DNA from: Chondrus crispus
Lineage: Eukaryota > Rhodophyta > Florideophyceae > Gigartinales > Gigartinaceae
Length of the DNA: 25,815 nt
Assembly: GCF_000350225.1 (NCBI RefSeq)
Contig: NW_005178567.1
Location: 1-25,815 of the forward strand
Reading direction: 5' to 3'
Shown here: in pieces, positions 15,261 through 25,000 of the stretch
Layout: each line of letters opens with the position of its first letter
Position numbering within the stretch: position 1 is the first letter of the stretch
Translations under genes and position numbers: made by a program
The notes under the pieces: model-generated
The model's database searches: none
What the model saw: only the letters and a program-made list of their open reading frames with translations
Told to the model about the DNA's origin: nothing

Positions 15261-16397
15261 TCATCACATCGCGTTATCAACACATTAGCCCATGGCCTAT
15301 ACGAGGAGACCGAAGACACTCAAGCTGCTGTCGAAATGGCTTGAGCTGTTATCGCCGCAGGACGCCGCCCTCGTGCTGATCTGAACAATCAACCCCTCTC
15401 GCAGTCTTCAGCCCCCTCTGCACACGCGGAAAATGGTGGATCTCGAGCAACAGCGGGAAAACTAGCCCACAACATTGCCATGCGCCTAAAGGAAAGAGAA
15501 AAGAAGTTCTCAGGCGACCTTGGCGAATCATGGATGGAATTCGCGGACGAATACTCCCAGATAAGCCGTGATTATAATCTAGGGCCCTCTCAGAAGCTCC
15601 AATATCTTCACAACTTACTACACGGAGATGCGAAAAGATTTTATCTCGACAAGGTTGATGGATACGCTACAAGCTTTCAACAAGCAGTTGCCATGCTTGA
15701 AGACGAGTACAACTCTCCGGTTCGACAGACGAGAGTTCAGATTTATCTGAACTCACTTCGCGTATCTTCCTACATATCACAGGGGGTAGAAGCATCTGCA
15801 GCACTTTCTAAGATATACAAATCTGTCATCAAACTGTCGAGGCAAGCCACTCGATCGCATCAAGGTGATGCTCATAAAGTAGAGTTCCTTCTCAATGCTG
15901 TCGTTGGCATGCCATGGTCGAATGAACCATTGAGCCCAGTAGCAACCCACAACTTTACTTTCCAGCAACTGTACGCTGAACTCGAAGCAGCTCTTCAACT
16001 CGATAAGGAAGCTACCCTTGCCAACCTCCGAGATTCAGCTGAACAACGCGGAAGGATGCCAGTGCCAGAAAACACATCCGGAGTTTTGTATACAGGCCAA
16101 GGGCGATATATGAACGATCCTTCGGCCCTCAAAAGAACCTTTTCAAAACCGGCACGACCGTTCAATAGAGGTTGGAACCGAGGCACTCCGCCCAGGGCAA
16201 CGACCAGAGCCAAATTTGACCCATTATCTGTTCAAGGTTGTTTCAACTGTGGTGGGAATCACTTTTTGAAAGACTGTAGCGAACCTTTGAATACGGTTGG
16301 AGCAGCATCGAAGAAAATTGAGTACTTTTGCGAGAAAGAAGAATGCACAACCTTACGCCGTGCATCAAGTACTAGTCGATCTCTGCCAACAAATTGA
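15261..16397 (+). pseudogene. Copia gag (capsid and zinc knuckle), 5' truncated, in-frame stop
   Basis: Similarity to the gag at 23105 begins at SSHRVINTLAHGLYEETEDT (counterpart SSRRIMMTLATNVYEEQEDK), so roughly the first 110 residues are missing. The frame has a TGA at 15342-15344, then stays open through MRLKEREKKFSGDLGESWME, QKLQYLHNLLHGDAKRFYLD and a CCHC knuckle, CFNCGGNHFLKDC, at about 16240-16278, ending at 16397. Gag forms the cytoplasmic particle and the knuckle binds element RNA. The downstream protease region continues in other frames. Confidence 0.85.
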
Positions 16398-16850
16398 TGA
16401 CGCAGAAGACGAAACGCTGCCACACACACCTACACCGAATGACTGTCAAATATTTGAGAACTTGGTGTCATCCTCACACAGAAAAGACAGAAGTGACACT
16501 GATGAGACGATTGAGACGGAAGCTAGTACTGACGGAAACGCTGAAAACGTCTACTTCACAAAGGAAGTTTCGAATTGAGGGAAACTGATGCCTTTCTTGG
16601 GGCATGTATTGATTCTGCCGCTCAGAAGACTGTCATTGGCAAGAGACAGGCTCAAGCATACTGCGACTTTGCAAACGTTCCCTTCGAACTGCAGGACGAA
16701 AACCCCCGTCGGACCTTAGCTTCGGGACTCACAAACACGGAAGCATTTGCATCCTCTTCGTTCGTTTACGGATTAATGAGAGTCATTTCATTGAGCTAAT
16801 CGTTGACGTGGTGGACCTTCACATACCATTTCTTCTTGGACTGGACAGAA
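16398..16850 (+). pseudogene. Copia aspartic protease region, frameshifted
   Basis: Fragments in three frames. The frame at 16575-16799 encodes FLGACIDSAAQKTVIGKRQA, in which IDSAA is the position of the DSG/DTG active-site motif of retroelement proteases. The next frame (from 16808) begins VDLHIPFLLGLD, the second conserved strand. Both are recognisable but not joined in one frame, so no active protease is encoded. Confidence 0.65.
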
Positions 16851-18014
16851 TGAAAAAGTTCAAACTGGTCTTAGACACAGACAATCTCCGTCTTTCATCG
16901 AAGAGTGAGGGCTGGGAGGTCCCACTCACTAACAAGGGCGGACATCTTTACTACGAGTGGAATTCGGAAATAATGTTCACGATGGCGGAGCTGGTTCGCG
17001 TCCATAGGCATTTCTATCACCCAAACTCTGAGAGACTGTACTCGCTGATGAAGAGAGGCGTGCCCGGAAAGACCTCTCCCAGGGTGCTTCGCGACTTAGA
17101 GAAAATCGAGAGCACCTGTGATCTATGGCAACGACTCAGTCATGCTCCACATCGCTTCCTCTCTCCCGGACGAAGATGTTGTGTTTAACCGCACCGTCTG
17201 CATTGACATTATGTTCCTGGAGGGAAAGCCCGTACTACACATAGTCGATAAGGATACGAAATTTTCCGCAGCAGCCTTTCTGAAGAGCGAAACCACTGAC
17301 GAAACATGGGAGACATTTACGCGCATATGGGTTTCTGTTTACATTGGATTCCCAGAAACGATTGCCACTGACCAGGGGACACAATTTGAATCACAGCGAT
17401 GGAAAAGTGTGTTGCTCATGGCTGGAATCAAGCACAAATCTTCAGGTGTCCAAAGCCACAACGCACTTGGCGTGGGTGAGAGATACCACTCGTTTCTCCG
17501 CCAAATATATCGAAAGGTCCGACAGGCAAAACCAACCGTCGCTCCTCAAAATGAGCTTATGCTTTCAACCAAGGCTATGAACGACACTGCAGGTCCCCAT
17601 GGACTTGTTCCGACTCTTTTAATATTTGGAGTTATGCCAAAGATCCCCGTTGTCCCAATACAGCTCCCTGAACAGATTTCGAGGATGGCAGCCATGCATT
17701 CCGCTCAGAAGGAAATGTCTGCGGCCATAGCTAAGCAAAGATTGAACACGTCGATTAGGACGAACGTCCCTTTAGCGGCAATGAAGGATATAGGGGTTGG
17801 TGCTGAAGTACTCGTGTATCGCGAGAAGCCTGCAAACAAATGGACAGGGCCGTTCACAGTACTCGAGAGCGACGGAAAGGTACTCCAAATTGACGTCAAG
17901 GGATCCCCGACGCAAGTATCTGTGGACAAGGTAAAGCTATACCTTCACCCGTCACAAAACGACAACTTGGAAAACGTTTTAAGAGCCCCACAACCAGACT
18001 TCAGAAGTGCATAA
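16851..18014 (+). pseudogene. Copia integrase, frameshifted, zinc-finger Cys lost
   Basis: The N-terminal zinc-binding part lies in one frame (VRVHRHFYHPNSERLYSLMK ... CDLWQRLSHAPHRF). The usual final Cys of the HHCC set reads Trp. A frameshift near 17,160 leads into the catalytic core: CIDIMFLEGK (first Asp), ATDQGTQFES (second Asp) and GVGERYHSFLR (Glu), the D,D35E triad. A C-terminal SH3-like segment, VGAEVLVYREKPANKWTGPF, follows to the stop at 18012-18014. Integrase inserts element cDNA and makes the 5-bp duplications seen around these elements. Confidence 0.85.
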
Positions 18015-20286
18015 GCACAGAAGGGCCACCCAGTTGCACGAAGTTCACATCCTGACATCATTGACGAAATTGAAGATGTTCTTAAAGCCTTGAGAGACAA
18101 AGAACTCGAGGGGGTGACAACGAGCCCTGACCAAACAACACAACCCAGTCCTGAATCAGAGTCTCTCCACGCCCCGAGCAAGACTTCAGACGGTTCTGAA
18201 TTCGTAGAACACGAATACTTGACAGAAGTCGTGAACGCAGATGATCCCCGCCCAGACTCTCAGCTATTCAAAGTTGCAAAGGCTGCAGAGATAAATGGAC
18301 TGCGAAAAAACACAAAACCTGGCGTGTCATCCCCCAAAAAGACCTCCCAGAAAGAGCAAACGTGTTGAGCGAAAGATTCGTCTTGACGCTAAAGAGCGTC
18401 GGATGGAAGGAGGAGAAGGCAAAGACCGGCTATGTTGCTCAAGGACATCGCGACAAGCAGAAAAGAGAAATGGTGCACAATGTGACTTCCCTGCGCCAAA
18501 GTTCAACCAGACTTATCATCTCTGTCGCTGCAGTTAAAGGGTTCCGAATATTCTTGCATGATGTCACCCAGGCCTACCCCCAAAGCGATGACCAATTGAC
18601 CAGGCAACTGTTCTTGATGCCTAAGAAAAGAGACCTACAGTACTTCCAAATAGACACAAATGAAATACTTTACCTTCTCAAGCCAATGTATGGCACGACT
18701 GATGTTGGTGACTACTGCGGTGTCACCATAGATAGGCATGCCCGTGAGGAGCTGCACTTGGAACCGTTGCTCAGATACCCCTCGCTCTACATCAAAAGGA
18801 ATGATGAGGATGTAGACGGGCTTATGGGAAACTACGTTGATGATGGATGTCTCGCTGGGAATGGAAAAATGGAAGTGTTGACGGATAAGACTCTTCATCG
18901 ATTCTGTAATAATATGGATCCTTCCGGTTCGGTGTTAATCCGTCACGGAGAGGGTGTCCACGGTAGCGGTAAATTACAACGCCAGCAACCTCACTAGGAG
19001 GGTGGCTTGTGCGAGACCGAAACGGACGAAGGGAGATGCTACCCCTGAAGACGAGAGGTGAGTCCTAAGTAGGAAGTTGGGGGCTAGCTCAGAGGAGATG
19101 GGGTAGCTGGTTTATTCTCCGGGAGGGAGGCAGTTCCTCTCTAGTACGTCTGCCTCCCTCGGGTCTCAAGCTACTGTACGACTACTGTACAGTAGCTATC
19201 ATAACTACTGTAAGAGACACCTCCCGTGTACACGTGTGTCGCTGTGCCCCTGGCACCACGTGTACACGGACCTGTAAACTAGTACACGTGTGCTGTCACT
19301 GCAGCTTGCACGTGTTCACTACGCAACGTATGGTACCTGTAAATTAGGCCACTCTAGCTACTGTAGAGCGTCCGAGAACGGAATTGTCATACTACTACAG
19401 ATTCGACTCAAAACCACGTGTATGGGACAACTTTGAATTTTTGGGACTCCAGTTACCACCATCGGCCCCCGCCTATTCTCAATTGGCCAAGAATCATACA
19501 CAAAACAACTGCAACTCGTTCCCTCAGATGCTTCATTTGAATACTTCCGTTAGTTCCGTGCTAAGTTCGCATGGATCGGACACACTAGACCTGATGTATG
19601 TTGTGCCATAAATAAGGCCGCACAGGTTACCCCGCAGATATTCGGGGGAGACAAAATCTCGGAAATCAACAAAGCTATCAAGTACGTTAAGAAAACGGCA
19701 TCTACTAGCCTCATGTACGGTCCCTTGGAGAAGAACTCACTCTGGCTGCGAGTTTATAAAGACGCTTCGTTCGCAAAAAAACGATGATCTGTCTTCCCAA
19801 CTTGGTTTCATCATCTTGCTCTGTGATTCTTCCAATAGAGCACACATTCTCGACTACTCAAGTCGCAAGTCAAAGCGCGTGGTTCGATCTATGCTTGGAG
19901 GGGAGATATATGCATTTGCTGATGGATTCGACAGAGTATTCATGCCTCGTCATGATCTTGAGACAATATATCGAACAGAAATACCACTTGAAATACGTAC
20001 TGATTCTCTGCAAATGTTTGATGTTGTCACAAAAGCTTCCTCGACAACTGAGAGACGACTCATGATAGACATAGCAGCTGCTCGAGAATCATACAACCGT
20101 GAAGAAATATCTACTGTGGGACTGGTTCTATCAGAACACAACATTGCGGACGGACTAACGAAAGAAGTCCCAAACAAAGCACTTCAAGACCTATTAAGTT
20201 CGGGATTCGACAGAAATCCTGTTCAGCAATTTATTGTTAGAACCCAGGCAAGTACATCTTTTAAGAAGGGCGAGTGTGAAATATGA
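18015..20286 (+). pseudogene. Copia reverse transcriptase and RNase H, interrupted by solo LTR, frameshifts and a stop
   Basis: A linker (18090-18340) leads to SQLFKVAKAAEINGLRKNTK, then after a frameshift to DLPERANVLSERFVL, GYVAQGHRDKQKREMVHN, IFLHDVTQAYPQS, LLKPMYGTTDVGD and the catalytic YVDDGCLAGN. The frame is broken at 18904 by the solo LTR and resumes at 19405 with DSKPRVWDNFEFLGLQ. A frameshift near 19,454, a TAG at 19551-19553 (just before FRAKFAWIGHTRPDV) and a 7-A homopolymer slip at 19775-19781 follow. RNase H closes the region with RVVRSMLGGEIYAFADG, RTDSLQM and NIADGLTKEVP, ending in the first bases of the 3' LTR. Confidence 0.88.
18905..19399 (+). mobile_element. Solo LTR (495 bp) nested in the copia reverse transcriptase, target duplication GATTC
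   Basis: Begins TGTAATAATATGG and ends ATACTACTACA; the ends form a near-perfect inverted repeat. GATTC flanks it at 18900-18904 and 19400-19404, and removing the insert plus one GATTC restores an unbroken reverse-transcriptase reading (HRF followed by DSKPRVW). The interior has a purine/pyrimidine block and four CACGTG palindromes among CTACTGTAC-type repeats. It shares AGCTACTGTAGAGCGTC with the LTR at 24224. Confidence 0.9.
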
Positions 20287-20551
20287 GAATCCTAACGTAT
20301 ATACTTTAATGAAATACAGTAAGGAAAATGCACTTGCCCGGTTTACTCCCTTATAAGAAAGGCTTCCTCCCGAGTAGCGGCAGCGAGAAGAGGACATGGA
20401 AAAAAGGACTGGTGTTCTACGTCCCGCAGGTGAAAGGCTCGACTGCTCGAGCCCCCACTATTGCCAGACACTGACTCGGTAGTAGGGTCGGTGAACATTA
20501 AATTCTACTTACTTTTCCTACCTTTATAGTGTATTCTGTGAAAATACCACA
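20275..20551 (+). repeat. 3' LTR of the copia element
   Basis: Counterpart of 14602-14878, about 95% identical, starting TGTGAAATATGAG and ending AAAATACCACA, followed by CTCTC. Confidence 0.95.
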
Positions 20552-21510
20552 CTCTCTCTGTTCCTCTCTTCCTACTGTAGGACTAGCCATATATCTACCT
20601 CGCTTCCCACTTCCTCTTCTCAATGTGCCTTTCGATTCCACTCGGCGTCCTTTCGCTTCTGCATTTTCTCGATTCCTTTCCTATCAGTGTCGGTGTTGCT
20701 TTCTTTTTGCCCTTCTAGACTGCATTCAGGATCCTTTAGCCCAATTACCTTACATCGGATATGGGTGCTTCTTTTCCCGCCTCTTCGCAATCAGGTCTGT
20801 TGTTTTGACAACCTCCTGGAGGCTGTGTCGCTTGAGCATATACCTTTGATCAGTTAACATCGTACGTGGACTACCGGTGACAGTTTGCTTGTGTTGCCGC
20901 GCGTTGTAATTATGAGTAAGCAATGGTAATTGAAATTGCCTTTACTTCTCACAACAGTACTGTTGTGAAGTTACGCTGGACGGGCTGACGTTGCAACGAG
21001 TGAGATAGGTGATTGTCGGCGAGATCAGAAGGCACAATGCCCGGAAGTTGCTGGTTCCTTTGTTTAATTCGCTGCCCCTTTCTTCCTAGCGCATGTTCTC
21101 GTAAGTCTATCTTTTATACCGCTCGTGCTAATCGCTTTTCCGCGTCCATTTCGTTTATGCGCGCTGTGTCGCGTTTGCAAGCAGTCAGTGGCATTGCGTC
21201 TGTCCGGAAGAAAGGTTCAGCGCCCTCTCCGTTCTAGCTTTGTGCATTTGTGCGTCCGCTTTATGCTGCGTTCCATTTAGGTAGCATGCGACCCTTGGTG
21301 TTCGTGGCATTGCTTACGAAGGCTCGACATTTCATCCCAAAAGGGCGTTGGCCTCTTGCATTCGTGGCGTTGCTTGAGAGGGCACGGCATTTGCATTAAA
21401 GGGCGCGGCATTTGCACCAAAGGGCGCGTGCTGTACATACTGATATAATCAAGAAGCGCGTGGTTCGTGTGAGCCCTAATTAGCTATCTCTTATTGAAGC
21501 CTCTGACAAC
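20552..21510. other. Non-coding stretch between two copia elements
   Basis: 959 bp. The left edge is the continuation of the target site at 14601. It contains a perfect 20-bp palindrome (20949-20968) and a short tandem array near 21381-21422 with units starting GGCACGGCATTTGCA and GGCGCGGCATTTGCA. Frames here have no recognisable content. Confidence 0.5.
21381..21422 (+). repeat. Short tandem repeat, two 21-bp units
   Basis: Units 21381-21401 and 21402-21422 differ at three positions. Partial related units (TTCGTGGCATTGCTT-like) occur about 80 bp upstream. Confidence 0.6.
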
Positions 21511-21929
21511 TGTAGTAGTACTATAGTACAGTACTGTGAGTGTGAGTATTGTCCTATGAAACGAATGGTGTGGGACCGGGTGTATTCTTCTTCGTAATGA
21601 TGACTTGCTATGTAGGACTGAACTTTCACTTCCTATTGATGATTTACTATTGTTTGTATGAGAGTATAACGATCTTTTATGGTCGTATTGTAGTTCCTCG
21701 CAATTTGGTTTATGTGAGCGAACTGGGTTGGGTAGTATAAAAGGGTAGGCTTCTGACTCGACTAGCGAGAAGAATGAAGAGCCCAGCGAAAAAGGCAGAT
21801 ACACACAACACATCAAGGTCAGAAGCTTCCGTTCGTCGGAAGACCTGGATGAGTAAAACACCGTTCGTCGGTGTCACCGTTTTTTTCCAATTACTGTATT
21901 TTCCAGCCTGATTTTTCAGTATTTCTACA
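21511..21929 (+). repeat. Candidate 5' LTR of the second copia element
   Basis: Boundaries are tentative: TGTAGTAG at 21511 and TTTCTACA ending 21929 would give TG...CA ends. A TATAAAAG at 21736-21743 is followed by a purine-rich segment (AGCGAGAAGAATGAAGAG) resembling the transcript start area of the first element's LTR. The 3' partner is outside the window, so I cannot verify the edges. An alternative start is TGTGAGTGTGAG at 21535. Confidence 0.35.
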
Positions 21930-23104
21930 TTCGCGAATTAAGAAATCTGGGAATTATTCAGAGGGCACATTCGTGCCGCCAATTAAATTTGTCCAATTTT
22001 GTGCAAAATCAATCAAGAATCAATTTTCGTTACGTGGAATAATTGTGACTAAGGTTTCTCCAAACCACACCGCTGCCGCGTCTCCGCGCTGCTTCTGGCA
22101 CATCGCCCCTGCAACTCAATCACACCTCTGCCGCGTCGCTGCGCCTCTGCTACCACTCCGCCGTCGCGCCTCAATCACACCGCCACTGCGTCGCCACGCC
22201 GCTGCTGCCACGCCGCCGCCGCGCCTCAACCACACCGCCGCTGCGTGACCGCGCCGCTGCTACCACACCACCGCCGCGCCGCTGCTGCCACACCGCTGCC
22301 GGGCTGCCATCACACCGCCGCCGGGCTGCTACCACACCGCCGCTGGACTGCCACCACACTGCCGCCGGGTTTTTACCACACCGCCGCCGCGTCGCCACCA
22401 GTCCGCTGCGCCGCCGTCGTACTGACGTCGCATCGCCGCGCGTCGCCACCACACCGCCGCTGTGCCATCTACATATTACCGCTGCACCGCTGCACCGCGC
22501 CGCCGCCGCAACTTCACTGCTTCGCCGCCTCACCGCCGGATTGTTTTGGGACTGAAGGAGTTGTCATTTGGAACTGTTGGGATCGGAGGCAAATAGAGTG
22601 TCGAACACTTTGCTCGAGAGCGGTAGACCCGGGAAACCGGTGACGCGAGCTGGCGACTTGAACCTGGAGTGCACCTCTCTGGCTGGAGCCGCACCGGTCC
22701 TTCGGGGCGGATAACGGTGTACGGTCGAACGACCTGGTGTTTCCGGGCGTGGGAATTGAAGGGGGTGTCGTGCGCTGAGTAGGTGTTCTCGCTCTATTTT
22801 GTATTCGACGTCGCGCAAGCTTCCTGCAAGTGACCAGACAGCCCGAACCAGTTCGCTGGTTGCTGTGCACGTCACGTAAGGATCGTCGCGCCTGCTCCTC
22901 TAACGCGGGAGTAAGTAGACAGCTGAAGTCGTTAATCGCCCTGGACGATCTCCGGGCGCCGAAAGTCGGACTTTCTCTACCTGTTAGAGCTACAAGCACC
23001 GAGGGTAGGACCCTAACAAGAATCTCCCAGGGTAGAGGACCCGAGAAGATTGAACAAACTTGTGCTTACCGCACAACGCCTTTGTGCTACTTGCACAATA
23101 GGTC
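21930..23104 (+). other. Leader of the second copia element with a long CCGCYG tract
   Basis: 1.2 kb without a gene. Positions 22060-22540 are a degenerate trinucleotide tract (CACCGCCGC, GCTGCTACCAC), open in several frames only because of composition. 22541-23104 is non-repetitive and lies directly upstream of the gag ATG at 23105. Confidence 0.5.
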
Positions 23105-24223
23105 ATGACCGATCTAGCCAGTGGCTCGTCGACCCCAGAAGGAGGAGAGGGCTCGGCAGATGCCTACTTATTTATGCAAACACTATCCGCTTCAGCGTTC
23201 TCTGGCCTTAATGAAATGCAAAGGGTATTCGTAACGTCTATGCGCCTCCTTGACGACTCTGGTCAGGAGGGTGTGAATTTACTTCGCTCTCTCGCAGACT
23301 TGTTTCCTCCTGCAGTTCTATTCAGCAAGGAACTTCGTGCACTCCGCTCAATTTATCCGGAGCTACGCAATTACCTAGACACAAAAGGTTGTAATTTAAC
23401 CCAACATTCATCTCGTCGCATCATGATGACATTAGCCACTAATGTCTATGAGGAGCAGGAAGACAAGCAGGCTGCAGTTGATATAGTTCAAAGCATCATG
23501 GCAGCAGGTCGTCGTAATAGAGAGAACGTCAACCATCCGCGCACTCCAATATCTGTCTCCCCTTCCGCAACCGAAGCCTCCAATTCTCGAGGAAGTTCTA
23601 TCGACAAGGTCGCCCACAATGTCGCAATGCGCCTCAAGGAGAAAGACAGAAAATTTTCTGGAGCAATTGGTGAATGTTGGATGGAGTTCGTCGACGAGTA
23701 TAAGCAAATAACTCGTGATTATGGTCTCAGCCAAACTCAGAAGCTTCAATATATGCATAATCTACTAAGACAGGATGCGAAACGCTTTTACCTTGACAAG
23801 GTTGACAGATACGCGACCAGCTTTAACCAAGCTGTAGACATTATCGAGTCTGAATATAACTCGAAGGTGCGCCAGACGAAGGTGAAGAATTTCCTTAATA
23901 CCTTGCGACTTACCAAGTTTACCTCTGAGGGACTCGAGGTATCAGAGGCTTTGGCTAAAGTCCATAATATCATCAACAAGCTTGCGCGACAAGCCCCCGC
24001 CTCGCATCGAGGGGAAGCTCATAAGATAGAGTTCCTCCACCATGCTGTGGTGGGCTACGAATCGTGTAAAGAACCTCTCACTCGTATCGCCACGAACAGT
24101 CTTTCCTTCGAAGAGTTATATGGCGAACTTGAAAACGCCCTGCAGCTCGAGAAGGAATCCAAAGTTGCTAAGCTTCGCGGCAAAGTCGCGGGTCACCAAA
24201 ATGATGCTGTAGCTAATGGTGAG
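23105..24223 (+). pseudogene. Copia gag of the second element, cut by a retroelement insertion
   Basis: 373 codons from ATG 23105 to the insertion point; the present frame runs ten more codons into the inserted LTR to a TAA ending 24253. The N-terminal 110 residues are intact here, unlike in the first element. Shared blocks include VAHNVAMRLKEKDRKFSGAI, WMEFVDEYKQITRDYGL, QKLQYMHNLLRQDAKRFYLD and SFEELYGELENALQLEKE. The zinc knuckle and all of pol lie beyond the insertion and outside the window. Protein identity to the first gag is clearly high but not near-identical, so these are two subfamilies or old copies. Confidence 0.85.
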
Positions 24224-24924
24224 TGTAGCATAACCCCCCCCCTGGGGGTTTAAATTAGATTAGATCAAGAACTAGATCAGCTACTGTAGAGCGTCGAGCT
24301 CTACAGTACCACCGCGCGTGTCCACGTGTACACCACGGGGACCAGGGACATGCGCATACACGTGCACACGTGTACAGCGCGCGAACGAAGCGCGCACGCA
24401 CCACGGGTGATACGTGTACTGTCAGCCTCGACATAGCTGACAGTATTACAGTGCAGGCCGACCTGCACTACAGTAGCCCACTACAGTACCACGGTACTGT
24501 AGTGTTATGATAGAGTGTTTTGTATATTAAATATGGAGCGGACCGACGGCGGCGGAAGGGGACAAGCACGGGCTTGTCCTCAACCGACCGCCAAGGTCAG
24601 TCCACCCAGCTTATTCTAAACGTCGCCTTCGCTCTTCGCGCGCGTTTAGTCGGAGCCGAGCCGGAGTGGACGCGCAGCACGCGAGCGAGCACGGAACCGC
24701 CTCCGCCCGTCAGCCCTGGTACGTCACCCAGTGCTGCTCCGGGGCGTCGAGGCGTCGATCCGCTCGTGCGTGCGCGCGTCCCTGCTCGCTCCCGCTCTAC
24801 CACCGCTACCCGGGCCCGAGCCCGGTTCCGTTGCTGGTTGGCCCGCTTCACCCCTTCTCCGAACCGGGGTCTACAGGTCGAACTGCGCATACACCTCCAG
24901 TCGTCTGGGGGTGTTTATGCTACA
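24224..24924 (+). repeat. 5' LTR (701 bp) of a third retroelement inserted in gag
   Basis: Begins TGTAGCATAAC and ends GTTTATGCTACA, a perfect 10-bp terminal inverted repeat with TG...CA ends. The preceding GTGAG (24219-24223) would be the target duplication. The interior holds inverted repeats built on CTACTGTAG, ACACGTGT and GCGCGC, followed by a TATATTAAATA-like AT-rich patch near 24521. It shares AGCTACTGTAGAGCGTC with the nested solo LTR, placing it in the same family group. Confidence 0.8.
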
Positions 24925-24925
24925 G

Positions 24926-24940
24926 TGGTCTCCCGACCTA
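24926..24940 (+). promoter_or_regulatory. Primer-binding site resembling tRNA-Tyr
   Basis: TGGTCTCCCGACCTA starts one base after the LTR end. TGG pairs with the CCA end of a tRNA, and TGGTCTCCCG is complementary to CGGGAGACCA, the 3' end known for yeast tRNA-Tyr. Use of tRNA-Tyr in this species is inference. Confidence 0.55.
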
Positions 24941-25000
24941 GAAGACCCCGAGATCTTTCCGAGAAGACTTTCTTTTTCCTCCGCGTCCGTACGCGTTGAG

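Larger units (their letters stand above)
14602..20551 (+). mobile_element. Ty1/copia LTR retrotransposon, complete but decayed, interrupted by a solo LTR
   Basis: Two 277-bp LTRs bound the element, which is flanked by the 5-bp duplication CTCTC (14597-14601 and 20552-20556). Internal domain order is gag, protease, integrase, reverse transcriptase, RNase H, which is the copia order. A polypurine stretch (AAGAAGGGCGAG) lies directly before the 3' LTR. No normal primer site (TGG...) follows the 5' LTR, so the primer is unclear. All coding regions carry stops or frameshifts. A 495-bp solo LTR sits in the reverse transcriptase. The LTRs differ at about 12 positions plus two single-base indels (about 95% identity), so this insertion is not recent. 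Confidence 0.93.

Noticed and set aside
19160..19370. CRISPR-like repeat array
   Set aside because: The repeats are short, overlapping and irregularly spaced palindromes inside a solo LTR of a eukaryotic retroelement, not direct repeats with spacers.
22171..22643. Overlapping long frames on both strands
   Set aside because: They come from the CCGCYG tract, which has few stop codons in any frame. The products are simple Ala/Pro/Arg/His runs.
24520..24999. 159-codon frame just before the third element's ORF
   Set aside because: It lies mostly inside the LTR, is Arg/Ser/Thr-rich from composition, and has no motif.
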